Of a stretch of DNA of 64,000 nt, positions 37,328-47,885 are shown one piece after another. Position 1 is the first letter of the stretch; each line of letters opens with the position of its first letter. The DNA is from Agapanthus africanus (taxonomy: Eukaryota; Streptophyta; Magnoliopsida; Asparagales; Amaryllidaceae), in contig JASDDO010000001.1 in NCBI GenBank assembly GCA_030015575.1, positions 140,139,988 through 140,203,987 on the forward strand. Reading direction: 5' to 3'. The translations under genes were made by a program, and so were the position numbers. The notes under the pieces are model-generated. The model had not been told where the DNA came from. It saw only the letters and a list, made by a program, of their open reading frames with translations, and ran no database searches.

Positions 37328-37383
37328 TGTAACGTTTTAGAAATCGTTATGCAAATTTTCCGTTAATAGGTAAAATATATTGC

Positions 37384-38907
37384 TGTTGGGGTAAAAAGTT
37401 ACACCCCGGTTGACCAGGTCAAAATCAAAGTCAACCCCAAACCAGGTGGGCCTAAGCCCAGGTCAAGCGGGCCCATGCCCAAGTCGAGCCTGCGGCCAGC
37501 CTCTCCGTGCCAACAACAAAGTCATGTAATAAATAATTTTTTATGTAATTGTTTATGCATGAATGTAAACAAAATGGGCATAAAGCTAATATTTTGTAAG
37601 CCCATGGCTTATGTGCAAAAATGAAATGGCACATGAGCCATGGGATGGCTAAAATGCCATTTTTGTAAAGCCCAAGGGGCTATATACAAATATGTAAGCC
37701 TAACAAAAGGCAAAATGATGATGAATAAAGTAACACACTTTTTCCATTCTCTCAAAAATCTAGGGTTTGTACATCTTTCCCTTTTCTGAAGGTCTCAAAC
37801 CTTCTTCTTTCTTCTGAATTAAATCAAGAGTTTTACTCTTCCTTTTCCAAAACAAAATAGTTTTTCACCACGAAACCCACAAAGGGGAAGTTGGATCTGT
37901 CATCAGATCTCAAAAAGGAGTGATTTTGAGATCTCACTTCTCTTCAAATTCAAGATCCAGCTAACGGAGGAGGAAGAAGAAGAACCCCTTTCACTAAACC
38001 CAAAAAAAAAAACACTCAGGAGTCCAACTCCTCTCTGATTTCTCTCCCGAGAAATTTTTTTGGCTAAAAGCCTCTTTTCCTCGCCGGCGCTACAGCGCAG
38101 AGCGCCCGCGTGCCGACACGTGGCGCGCTTGCGCTCGAGCGCAAAACGTCCAGGTGCCGACACGTGGCGCGCTTTCACTACAGCGCCATGCGCTCAAGCG
38201 CAAAGCGCCCACGTGCCGACACGTGGCGCTTTGCGCTCCAGCGCAAGCGCTCGAGCGCAAGTCGCCCCGGTGCCGACACGTGGCGCGCTTGCGCTCGAGC
38301 GTCAGGCGCTGAAGCGCAAAGCGCCCACGTGGCGCGCTTGCGCTCAAGCGCAAAGCGCTCATGTGCCGACACGTGGCACTCTAGAGCCTGAGCGCACAGC
38401 GTCCAAGGTGCTGCCCCCACGCATTCTTTGGATGCCTTTTTCCCCCTCTTTTTATGTACATACATATATATATATATACATATGTATACATATGTGCATA
38501 CACACATACTCCACGACACTGTCCCTGTTAGAAAAAATTTCTAACGGGGCGCTGTCCTACACCCCGCAAGAGGGCTGCTAGCCCTCTTGACCCCCAGCCC
38601 GCTATCCGGGTAGTGGGACCCCCGTAAAAACTCTGCGTGGCTCCCAACATACCCAAAACCCCCCTTTTCAAAACACATCACACATGCACTGCACATTGAG
38701 TTCGCATGAACAGTTTAACCCGTTAATCGGAGCTTCCCTCGCCCCAAAGGCGAGGGGTAATTAACGGCAGCTCAGTCCGCGGCTGCCGGAGATTCGAATC
38801 CCCACAATCATTAAACCCCGGCCTATCCTAGGCAGGGGGAATCTGTAGTACGCCTGACAAGCGCGCGCGTATTTCCATCTCAATGGGGTGACGAAAAACA
38901 CCCTACA
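37384..38907 (+). repeat. 5' LTR of element D
   Basis: 1,524 bp. It holds a TATA-like stretch (GGCTATATACAAATATG near 37,678) followed about 45 bp later by AATAAAG, a GC-rich array with CACGTG motifs at 38,090-38,395, and a second TA-rich block at 38,460-38,490. Pairs with 44,479-46,005. Confidence 0.93.
38090..38395. repeat. GC-rich G-box array in the 5' LTR of D
   Basis: About seven units of 40-45 bp of the form CGTGCCGACACGTGGCGCGC followed by TTGCGCTCGAGCGCAAAGCGCC. Most units carry CCGACACGTGGC, which contains the G-box core CACGTG and the ABRE-like ACGTGGC. Its counterpart at 45,180-45,490 in the 3' LTR has similar unit number but rearranged variants. Confidence 0.85.
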
Positions 38908-38912
38908 GATTA

Positions 38913-38931
38913 TGGCACGCCCGGTGGGACC
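38913..38931 (+). other. Primer-binding site of element D
   Basis: TGGCACGCCCGGTGGGACC follows five bases after the LTR end. The tRNA could not be assigned with confidence; element A has a variant of the same site. Confidence 0.65.
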
Positions 38932-39049
38932 AATCTCTCCTCCCATATTTCGGGTTAAGCATTCATACGAACTCAGTCAATATACATACCTATATTTATA
39001 TTGAAATAATGCTTTTTCATGCAAGTTTTCAAGCAATCACCTTTCAACA

Positions 39050-40822
39050 ATGTCTCCAAAGATGAATTCAGCTCCCATCTCGTACACGATGAAGATGGAC
39101 TCCAGAACGGTCCTTCCGGCCAGTCTCGGGCGACAATGGGAGGAAGAGCCGCTACCATTTGGCTCTATTATGTTCGTGTCAGCTAACGCCATCCCAGCTC
39201 CTCAAGCTCTGGTGACCGACAAACCGGCCTCGAAAGGCAAGAGGCCAAATGTGGTGGTCTCGAAGGCATCCCAACCCAAACGCAAATCGGTGTCTGGACG
39301 GCTTTCCATGGCCCCAACTGGGGGCAAAGCCATCGGAACAAAAGAAGTGGCCAGACGTCGTGGGCAAGCCCAGGCGATACCTTCGACGGACACGCGGGCA
39401 GATGTCTTCTCAAGCATCCCCATCACTCGGCCTATGGCCGCTTCCCGAAGAGCAGAAGCCTGCCAAGCGCTTAAAGCAGAGAAGCTGAGGCAGAAGCGGC
39501 TCAGATATAGAGCCAACAAAAGGCTAGGGCTATGGCCATATTAAAATTTATGAATTTCCAAAGCCCGGACCGCTCCGCGAAACCAGCTGCCAGTGATGAA
39601 AGAATGGCTGGATGTGTTATCCACACTGTCTACATGGCCGGATATGAAGAAACGAAACCTCCTCCTCTTCACATCCATGGTGAGGATATGGTTGACGCTA
39701 CCCAGCATCGGCTCGATCTAAATGATGAAGAGCCCGCTCAGCCCGATAAGCCAGAAGAGCCCGTGGTTCCTGCGGAATTGAGCTTAGGCAATAAAGATTA
39801 CCCAGTTGTCATAACCGGAACTACAGAACAAGCATTATTCCAATGGCTTCAAAGGCAATTTCAGGACAGGGATGAAAAGATGGCCGAGGTCTATTCCAAA
39901 GTCAACGAGCTGGCAAACGTCGTGGCAGATCTCGCGACCCAAGTCGCCCGATTGCAATTACAGCAGAATCAAATTTTGGCTCATGAGCCAGGGATTGATG
40001 CCCGGGGGCAGCCAACTGATATCCCTTTCAACCTAAAAGCGGAGCGCCTTCGCGAAAAACGGCCGCAATCAGCCTCCAGTCCCTCCGATACATACACCGG
40101 GGGGGTAATCGCCTCTGAAAGAGAAGCTGGAAAAGGTCAATTCCTTCAAGAGGGAAAAGGTCCACAAGATATTCAGGGACGCCCTAAGAAACGGTCTACA
40201 ATTGCCAGAATCAAAGAGACCGCAAGAAGAGAATATGACCGACGACCCAAAATATTGCCCCTATCACAAGGTGATAGGTCATGCCATTGAGGACTGCTTC
40301 GTCTTCAAAGATTGGGTCGAAAGGCAATACAAGATGGGAGAGATAGAACTGTCTAAAGGCGTGTTAGCAAACAGTCAAGCTACGATCGCCGATTTCATGC
40401 AAATAGAGACCGAAACCTTTCGGGAACCTAATCCTCCCAGACATGTGCCTCGAGGACCAGTATCAGTAAAAGCACCTACTCCAATGGAGGGAAAGAAGAA
40501 GGTATACTCCTTCAGGAGGGATGAAGTCCGGAAAATATTCATGGACGCCCTGAACAGCGGTCTGCAACTGCCTGTTCCAAAGAGGCCACAGGAAATGAAC
40601 ATGACCGGCAATCCCATATACTGCCCATATCATAGAGTGGTAGGTCATGCCATCGAAGACTGCTATATTTTCAAAGATTGGGCAGATGACCAATATGAGC
40701 TTGGAAAAATCTCACAATTCTCGGATGTATCGGCAAGCCATAGAGCTAGGTCATCAACACAGCTCCGCCAAGATCTAAGTTCAAGGAGCTGGGATAAGCA
40801 AAGAGGACCACCACGTCGTTAA
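39050..40822 (+). pseudogene. gag-like region of element D (fossil)
   Basis: A basic, Lys/Arg-rich N-terminal part (39.05-39.54 kb) is followed by a part with GCVIHTVYMAG (also seen as GGMIVHTVYMAS in element A), an acidic stretch, a coiled-coil-like segment (VNELANVVADLATQVARLQ) and then two copies of a Cys-His module: YCPYHKVIGHAIEDCFVFK near 40,250-40,310 and YCPYHRVVGHAIEDCYIFK near 40,615-40,680. No capsid core like that of element A (FKWYSELP) was seen. The frame is broken in one or more places. Confidence 0.75.
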
Positions 40823-41680
40823 ACTGGGAACAGCTGACCACCACGTCATTAAACTGGGAACAATCGACCTCTAAGTCGTTAAACTGGGAATGTAAAAAAA
40901 ATGTAAATAAAAAAAATGTGTAAATAAAAGAAAAATAAAGAAAAGCCGAAATGATGGGGCAACCGCGAATAAAAGCCGAAATGATAGGGCAATCGCGACC
41001 TTCGCGATAAGAAAAGCTGAACTGATAGAGCAATCGCGGTAAAACAAAAACAAAGACAAAAAAAAAAAACAAGGGCGGATGATGAGTTGCTCCTGGCATT
41101 ATTCCAGTGCAGCAATGCAGACGCCAACAAAAATCCGATTTTCCAAAATTCCCCCGGCCCTACGGTTAGTCCCCAAATTGACTACCGTATACAATCCACG
41201 GGCTCAAATAATTCTCAGCATATCTATGCCCTACCGTAACCACCAGCTATGCGGCTGGTCTCTGCCTTTGGAATTATGCTCCATTGGGAAGACCCACTCA
41301 TGTGTCCTGGCGCATGTGCTTCAGTGTTAACAACGCTGAGGCCGACCCCTATCCCGAAATTCCAAATCAATCCAATAGACCACTACGTCGTTAAACTGGA
41401 AACAGATGACCACTAAGTCGTTAAACTGGAAACAATCGACCACCACGTCGTTAAACTGGAAACAGATGACCTCTAAGTCGTTAAACTGGAAACAATCGAC
41501 CTCCGCGTCTTTAAAACTGGAAACAGATGACCACCACGTCGTAAAACTGGAAACAGATGACCTCTAAGTCGTTAAACTGGAAACAGATGACCACCACATC
41601 GTTAAACTGGAAACAGATGACCTCTAAGTCGTTAAACTGGAAACAGCTGACCTCTAAGTCATTAAACTAGGAACAAGGGA
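40810..41680 (+). repeat. Element D array 1: ~31-bp GACCACCACGTCGTTAAACTGG units
   Basis: Three units at about 40,807-40,890 and about ten at 41,376-41,675, each GACCACCACGTCGTTAAACTG followed by GAAACA(G/A)(A/C)T, with variants GACCTCTAAGTCGTT. Between the two blocks lie about three units of a second motif (AAGCCGAAATGATAGGGCAA, 40,940-41,040) and single-copy DNA. Confidence 0.9.
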
Positions 41681-42950
41681 AATCCACTCATGTGTCCTCA
41701 CGATACATGAGGAGAACAAACCTTTGTGGGATCCTTACGACTCACAAAGGAAAAACACCCTTAGGAATCCTCACGACTCCTAAGGAGAAAATACACATGC
41801 GGGATCCTTACGACTCGCAGGGAGAAAATGCTTTTATGGGACCCTCACGACCCATAAAATTGAAAAGTCTTAGGCGACAGGGATCTAAACCTGTCTCCTA
41901 AGCCATCACTCCCCAACCCCAAAGTGGCGAATGATGAGTCGCTCCTGGTACCATATTCCAGTGTAGCGATGCAGACGCAAACCAAATTCCAAATCCCATA
42001 TCCCAACGGCGAATGATGAGTCGCTCCTGGTACCACATTCCAGTGCAGCGATGCAGACGCCAACAAAGTCCTGAAATTTTTCCGGCCCTACGGTCTGGAT
42101 CATACATCCTGCAAAACCGTATACAATCCACAGGCGTAAAACAATCCCGATCTCTTCTTAAAAAAATGCACTCGCAAAGTCCTCTCGACTTTGTGAGAAG
42201 AAAATTCCCGCGTGAGATCCTTACGACTCACAAAGGAGCAATACACTTGGAAGTCCCCACGACTCCTACGGACAAAATACACTTACAGGATCCTTACGAC
42301 CCGTAGGGAGAAAATGCTTTGTGAGACCCTTACGGCTCACAAAATGGAAAAGCCTTAGGTGATAGGGATCTAAACCTGTCTCCTAAGCCACAAATTCCCA
42401 AATCCTCTCGGGGCACATGATGAGTTGCTCCTGGCATTATTCCAGTGCAGCAATACAGATGCCAAACAAAAAAGCCAAATCCAAATCCTCCCGGGGCACA
42501 TGATGAGTTGCTCCTGGCATTATTCCAGTGCAGCAATACAGATGCCAAACAAAAAAGCCAAATCCAAATCCTCCCGAGGCAAATGATGAGTTGCTCCTGG
42601 CATTATTCCAGTGCAGCAATGCAGATGCCAACAAAAAAGCCAAATCCAAATCCTCCCGGGGCAAATGATGAGTTGCTCCTGGCATTATTCCAGTGCAGCA
42701 ATACAGATGCCAAACAAAAAAGCCAAATCCAAATCCTCCCGGGGCAAATGATGAGTTGCTCCTGGCATTATTCCAGTGCAGCAATGCAGATGCCAAACAA
42801 AAAAGAACAAATCCAAATCCTCCCGGGGCACACGATGAGTTGCTCCTGGCATTACTCCAGTGCAGAAATGCAGATGCCGACAGAAAACCAATTCCTAAAT
42901 CCTCTCAAAGACAGATGATGATTCGCTTCTGGTACCATATTCCAGTATAG
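41077..42950 (+). repeat. Element D array 3: ~82-bp GATGAGTTGCTCCTGGCATT units
   Basis: Six to seven regular units at about 42,410-42,950 (GATGAGTTGCTCCTGGCATT, then ATTCCAGTGCAGCAATACAG, then a spacer with CCAAATCC). Diverged single copies lie at 41,077-41,140, 41,930-41,990 and 42,010-42,070, interspersed with arrays 1 and 2. Confidence 0.88.
41690..42390 (+). repeat. Element D array 2: ~37-bp GGGATCCTTACGACTC units
   Basis: Blocks at about 41,690-41,880 and 42,175-42,390 made of units such as CTTATGGGACCCTCACGACC followed by CATAAA-GGAGAAAAT. Each unit pairs its flanks (CTTTGTGGGAT...ACTCACAAAGG), a short hairpin. The second block and the first both end in AAAAGCCTTAGG/AAAAGTCTTAGG...AAACCTGTCTCCTAAG, which also ends the minus-strand remnant at 3,481-3,621. 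Confidence 0.85.
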
Positions 42951-43012
42951 CGATGCTGATGTCAACTCAAATCAAACCAACCAATTCCAACATCGACCTC
43001 TGCGTCAAACCA

Positions 43013-44095
43013 GCAGACACTCCGTGCCGGGGACACGTCAACCAGCGACACTCTGCATCGGGGAAACGTCCAACACAGACACTCCGCATCAGGGAAACGT
43101 CCAACAACGACACTCCGTGCCGGGGAAACGTCAAGCAGACACTCCGTGCCGGGGACACGTCAACCAGCGACACTCTGCATCGGGGAAACGTCCAACACAG
43201 ACACTCCGCATCAGGGAAACGTCCAACAACGACACTCCGTGCCGGGGAAACATCAAGCAGACACTCCGTGTCGGGGACACGTCAACAAGCGACACTCTTC
43301 ATCGGGGAAACGTCCAACACAGACACTCCGCATCAGGGAAACGTCAACAAGCGACACTCTACATCGAGGAAACGTCCAACACAGACACTCCGCATCAGGG
43401 AAACGTCAACAAGCGACATTCTGCATTGGGGAAACGTCCAGCACAGACACTCCGCATCAGGGAAACGTCCAACAACGACACTCCGTGTTGGGGAGACGTC
43501 AAGCAGACACTCCATGCCGGGGACACGTCAGCAAGCGACACTCTGCATCGGGGAAACATCCAACACAGACACTCCGCATCAGGGAAACGTCCAACAATGA
43601 CACTCCGTGCCGGGGAAACGTCAAGCAGGCACTCCGTACCGGGGACACGTCAACCAGCGACACTCTGCATCGGGGAAACGTCCAACACAGACACTCCGCA
43701 TCAGGGAAACGTCCAACAACGACACTCCGTGCCGGGGAAACGTCAAGCAGACACTCCGTGCCGGGGACACGTCAACAAGCGACACTCTGCATAGGGGAAA
43801 CGTCCAACACAGACACTCCGCATCAGGGAAACGTCAACAAGCGACACTCTGCATCGGGGAAACGTCCAGCACAGACACTCCGCATCAGGAAAACGTCCAA
43901 CAACGACACTCCGTGCCGGGGAGACGTCAAGCAGACACTCCGTGCCGGGGACACGTCAGCAAGCGACACTCTGCATCGGGGAAACGTCCAACATAGACAC
44001 TCCGCATCAGGGAAACGTCCAACAACGACACTCCGCCTCGGGGAAACGTCGGCCAGCGACACTCCGTACCGGGGACATGTCTACCAGATCGCTCC
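43013..44095 (+). repeat. Element D array 4: ~31-bp GACACTCCG monomers in a ~122-bp higher-order unit
   Basis: About 35 monomers of 29-31 bp in four types: GACACTCTGCATCGGGGAAA, GACACTCCGCATCAGGGAAA, GACACTCCGTGCCGGGGAAA and GACACTCCGTGCCGGGGACA, each followed by CGTC and a short variable end. The types mostly follow in this order, giving a ~122-bp higher-order period repeated about eight to nine times, with some dropped or doubled monomers. The array lacks stops in several frames, so long open frames here are artefacts. Confidence 0.9.
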
Positions 44096-44099
44096 GGAT

Positions 44100-44390
44100 T
44101 AGAGCGTCGACCGTCCATGTCGCAAAAAGGGCAGTGCAGGCTTCCTACAAAGCAGGAACCAGATCACTCCGGGCTAGGGAACGTCTACCACGGACACTCC
44201 GTCTCGGAGACGCATCAAGCGTCGACCGTCCATGTCGCAAAAAGGGCAGTGCAGGCTTCCTACAAAGCAGGAACCAGATCACTCCGGGCCAGGGAAACGT
44301 CTACCACGGACACTCCGTCTCGGAGACGCATCAAGCATCGACCGTCCATGTCGTGAAAAGGGCAGTGCATCCCAAAAGGTGGGAACCAAA
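44100..44390 (+). repeat. Element D array 5: ~115-bp units
   Basis: GTCGACCGTCCATGTCGCAA starts units near 44,105, 44,220 and 44,336 (the last partial). Each full unit ends in a segment like a monomer of array 4 (CACGGACACTCCGTCTCGGA), so array 5 probably arose from array 4 plus new sequence. Confidence 0.85.
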
Positions 44391-44462
44391 AGCAAGTCGC
44401 CTCCACGCAAAAGAAGATCCATCAATTTCATGCACACGACCCACATATGCTGTGTGCATTTA

Positions 44463-44478
44463 TTGATGGGGGGCAATT
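44463..44478 (+). other. Polypurine tract of element D
   Basis: TTGATGGGGGGCAATT directly before the TG of the 3' LTR. Confidence 0.75.
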
Positions 44479-46005
44479 TGTTGGGGTAAAAATTTACACC
44501 CCGGTTGACCAGGTCAAAATCAAAGTCAACCCCAAGCTAGGTGGGCCCAAGCCCAGGTCAAGCGGGCCCATGCCCAAGTCGAGCCTGCGGCCAGCCTCTC
44601 CGTGCCAACAACAAAGTCATGTAATAAATAATTTTTTATATAATTGTTTATGCATGAATGTAAACAAAATGGGCATAAAGCCAATATTTTGTAAGCCCAT
44701 GGCTTATGTGCAAAAATAAAATGGCACATGAGCCATGGGATGGCTAAAATGCCATTTTTGTAAAGTCCAAGGGGCTATATGCAAATATGTAAGCCTAATA
44801 AAAGGCAGAATGATGATGAATAAAGTAACACACTTTTTCCATTCTCTCAAAAATCTAAGGTTTGTACATCTTTCCCTTTTCTGAAGGTCTCAAACCTTCT
44901 TTTTTATTCTGAATTAAATCAAGAGTTTTACTCTTCTTTTTCCAAAACAAAATAGTTTTTCACCACGAAACCCACAAAGGGGAAGTTGGATCTGTCATCA
45001 GATCTCAAAAAGGAGTGATTTTGAGATCTCACATCTCTTCATCTTCAAGATCCAGCTAACGGAGGAGGAAGAAGAAGAACCCCTTTTACTAAACCCAAAA
45101 AAAAACACTCAGGAGTCCAACTCCTCTCTGATTTCTCTCCCGAGAAATTTTTTTGGCTAAAAGCCTCTTTTCCTCGCAGGCGCTACAGCGCAGAGCGCCC
45201 GCGTGCCGACACGTGGCGCGCTTGCGCTCGAGCGCAAAACATCCAGGTGCCGACACGTGGCGCGCTTTCACTACAGCGCCATGCGCTCAAGCGCAAAGCG
45301 CCCACGTGCCGACACGTGACGCGCCTGCGCTCAAGCGCAAGTCGCCCCGTTGCCGACACGTGGCGTGCTTGCGCTCAAGCGCAAGCGCTCGAGTGCAAGT
45401 CGCCCCCGTGCCGACACGTGGCGCGCTTGCGCTCAAGCGCCCAGCGCTCGAGCGCAGAGCGCTCACGTGCCGACACGTGGCACTCTAGAGCCTGAGCGCA
45501 CAGCGTCCAAGGTGCTGCCCCCACGCATTTTTTGGATGCCTTTTCCCCCTCTTTTTATGTACATACATATATATATACATATGTATACATATGTGCATAC
45601 ACAAATACTCCACGACACTGTCCCTATTAGAAAAAATTTCTAACGGGGCGCTGCCCCGCACCCCGCAAGGGAGCTGCTAGCCCCTTGACCCCCAGCCCGC
45701 TATCCGGGTAGCGGGACCCCCGTAAAAACTCTGCGTGGCTCCCGACATACCCAAAACCCCCCTTTTCAAAACACATCACACACGCACTGCACATTGAGTT
45801 CGCATGAACAGTTTAACCCGTTAATCGGAGCTTCCCTCGCCCCAAAGGCGAGGGGTAATTAACGGCAGCTCAGTCCGCGGCTGCCGGAGATTCGGATCCC
45901 CACAATCATTAAACCCCGGCCTACCCTACGCAGGGGGAATCTGTAGTACGCCTGACAAGCGCGCGCGTATTCCCATCTCAATGGGGTGACGAAAAACACC
46001 CTACA
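44479..46005 (+). repeat. 3' LTR of element D
   Basis: 1,527 bp, collinear with 37,384-38,907. The largest differences are in the GC-rich array (45,180-45,490). Confidence 0.93.
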
Positions 46006-47744
46006 ATTGCGTTTTTCCGTAAACCCCTAATGTGAACATTTTTTTGTATAGACTTAACTGGACCTAGTTTAACTAGAAAATTGCTAGTATGCAGTTTTTA
46101 GTCGTCACTTGAAAATTTTAGTTCACTTTAATATTTTTCCCTAATTAAAATATTATTATAAGCTTTTAATTATGCACTTAATTAGTGTTAATTACAATTT
46201 TTATTGGGTTAATTATGCTAAAGTGAAATCTATGCTAACTTAATCACAAGATTAAGCATTAATCCATCCATGCAAAATATCCTACAAATATCTAGATATT
46301 TGTTGAATTAAAGAAAAAATTTAATTAGAAAAAGAAAAGATTAAGAGGTGGCATTGGATGGGAGGTGCATTAATTGAGATTTTTAGCTAGAAATTTCCAC
46401 ACAATTTCCTAACCTCCTCATTTCTTTTACCTTGGCCGAGCCCCCCCCCCTCCCCCTGCTGCCCTCTCTTTTCATTTGCCCCATTCTCACCTCTTCAAGC
46501 CCAAATAAATCATCAAAAATTCTCAAATAATCCCATAAACTCAAATATAAATCCCTGCCCATTATTCTTCAACCCTAAACAAGCTTGGATTTTCATGAAA
46601 GTCATCAATTTGGAGGCTAATTTGGAGTTTGGTTGCTAATTTGTGAATTTAGTGGAGGTATAAAATTCTAACCCTAAACTTTAATTGTTGTTTAAATCAT
46701 TAAGCTAGCTTATTAGATGTTTAATATAACTTTAAATTGCATGTTTAGAAATTCATGAAAGAATTATGAAGATCAAGTTAGAGTTTGATTGGTTAAATTG
46801 GTTAATGGAAAAGTATAGACTTTAAAAACTTAACCTAGTTGTCAGAATAATATTTGTTATTTTTCTAATTGTCTAATTAAGCTTAATAACAAACTAACTT
46901 TTACTAAATCTTATTTCGGTGAGATTAAAATTGTAGTAAAGTTTTGGGTGACTTTGTTATGCTACTTTGCGATGATTGTGATCTCTAGAATTGTTTAAAC
47001 TTCTAAACTTGAGCTAAAATGATGAAAAATTGCTTATTAGGTTTTCGGTTAAATTAGGCGTGGGATTAAATTGACGTTGCGATAATATATATATTATCTT
47101 CCACGCTATATATTGTGTTATGAATGCGCGATCGGTACGATCGGGGTCTAGACTTTGTAGTTGCGTAGTTTAGCGATCCTAACTAGGGTTGTGCCGATAT
47201 CGTTCGTGTTTTGTGCACTAGGTGCACAGTATGTTTATCCTGGAGACGTTATCCTTGCGTTTCGTTTTCGTTGTGTCGGCGCAAGATATTTAGCCTTATG
47301 TGTTATGTTTGTGTAATTTTAGGATCGCAAGCGGAGATTTCGGACGCTGCGAAAAAATGGAAGCAAGTGGTCGGATTTTCTTAGCTCGAGACCTTCGGTG
47401 AGTAGATTTAACATCTACGGGAAAATCGCCCGTATGGCGTTACGCGTCATGGCTGGATATGATATTATAGCTGCATGAGTTGATTGCGCATGAGCATCAT
47501 TACATATTATTACCTGTTGTGCCTTGACTTGGTACCTATTGAATGCTGCACTATTACTGACGATTCATATTGCATGAGCACTAAATTGTATGCGGCACTC
47601 ACACCGTCGGTAATTGCCATGACATGCACTACATATATATACATATGTGATATTGTATCGGTTATTATCATTGAGGCGGTGATTCTTATTTCGTTGCTCA
47701 TATGAAATGTAGTATACAGGCTATACCTACATGCTTACACTTAT

Positions 47745-47885
47745 ATCTTGCTATAGCTACATGTACATCATGCATACATACTTACATGTACACCCACATA
47801 CCTTGCTACAGTTACATGTACATCATGCATACATACTTACATGTACACCCACATACTTTGCTATAGTTACATATACCCCTACGTG
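47745..47885. repeat. ~60-bp minisatellite inside solo LTR C
   Basis: Two near-identical units of TTGCTATAG(TTACATGTACATCATGCAT)ACATACTTACATGTACACCCACATAC type plus diverged neighbours to about 48,005. Confidence 0.8.

Larger units (their letters stand above)
37384..46005 (+). mobile_element. Element D: non-autonomous LTR retrotransposon with gag-like region and tandem-repeat tail
   Basis: 8,622 bp between two copies of ATTGC (37,379-37,383 and 46,006-46,010). LTRs are 37,384-38,907 and 44,479-46,005, both TGTTGGGGTAAAAA to ACACCCTACA. The PBS is at 38,913 and the purine tract at 44,465. The centre has a gag-like region (39.05-40.82 kb) and then 3.6 kb of tandem arrays. No protease, reverse transcriptase, RNase H or integrase was found, so it resembles the TR-GAG/LARD class. 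The Cys-His motif of gag and the variable 3' repeats link it to the Tat group. LTR differences are about 45 by eye (near 3 %), suggesting roughly 1-2 million years. The gag-like frame is fragmented. Confidence 0.92.

Noticed and set aside
38060-38581. Arg/Ala/Cys-rich open frames on both strands, repeated at 45,089-45,643
   Set aside because: They translate the GC-rich G-box array of the D LTRs; both strands and several frames are open because of composition.
41376-41675. Regular ~31-bp repeats resembling a CRISPR array
   Set aside because: Units are head-to-tail without unique spacers, sit in a plant retroelement tail, and no cas genes exist.
42953-44102. Long open frames (over 200 and 300 codons) in overlapping frames across array 4 of element D
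   Set aside because: They are translations of a stop-poor tandem repeat; all frames give the same kind of low-complexity peptide and no start or domain is convincing.
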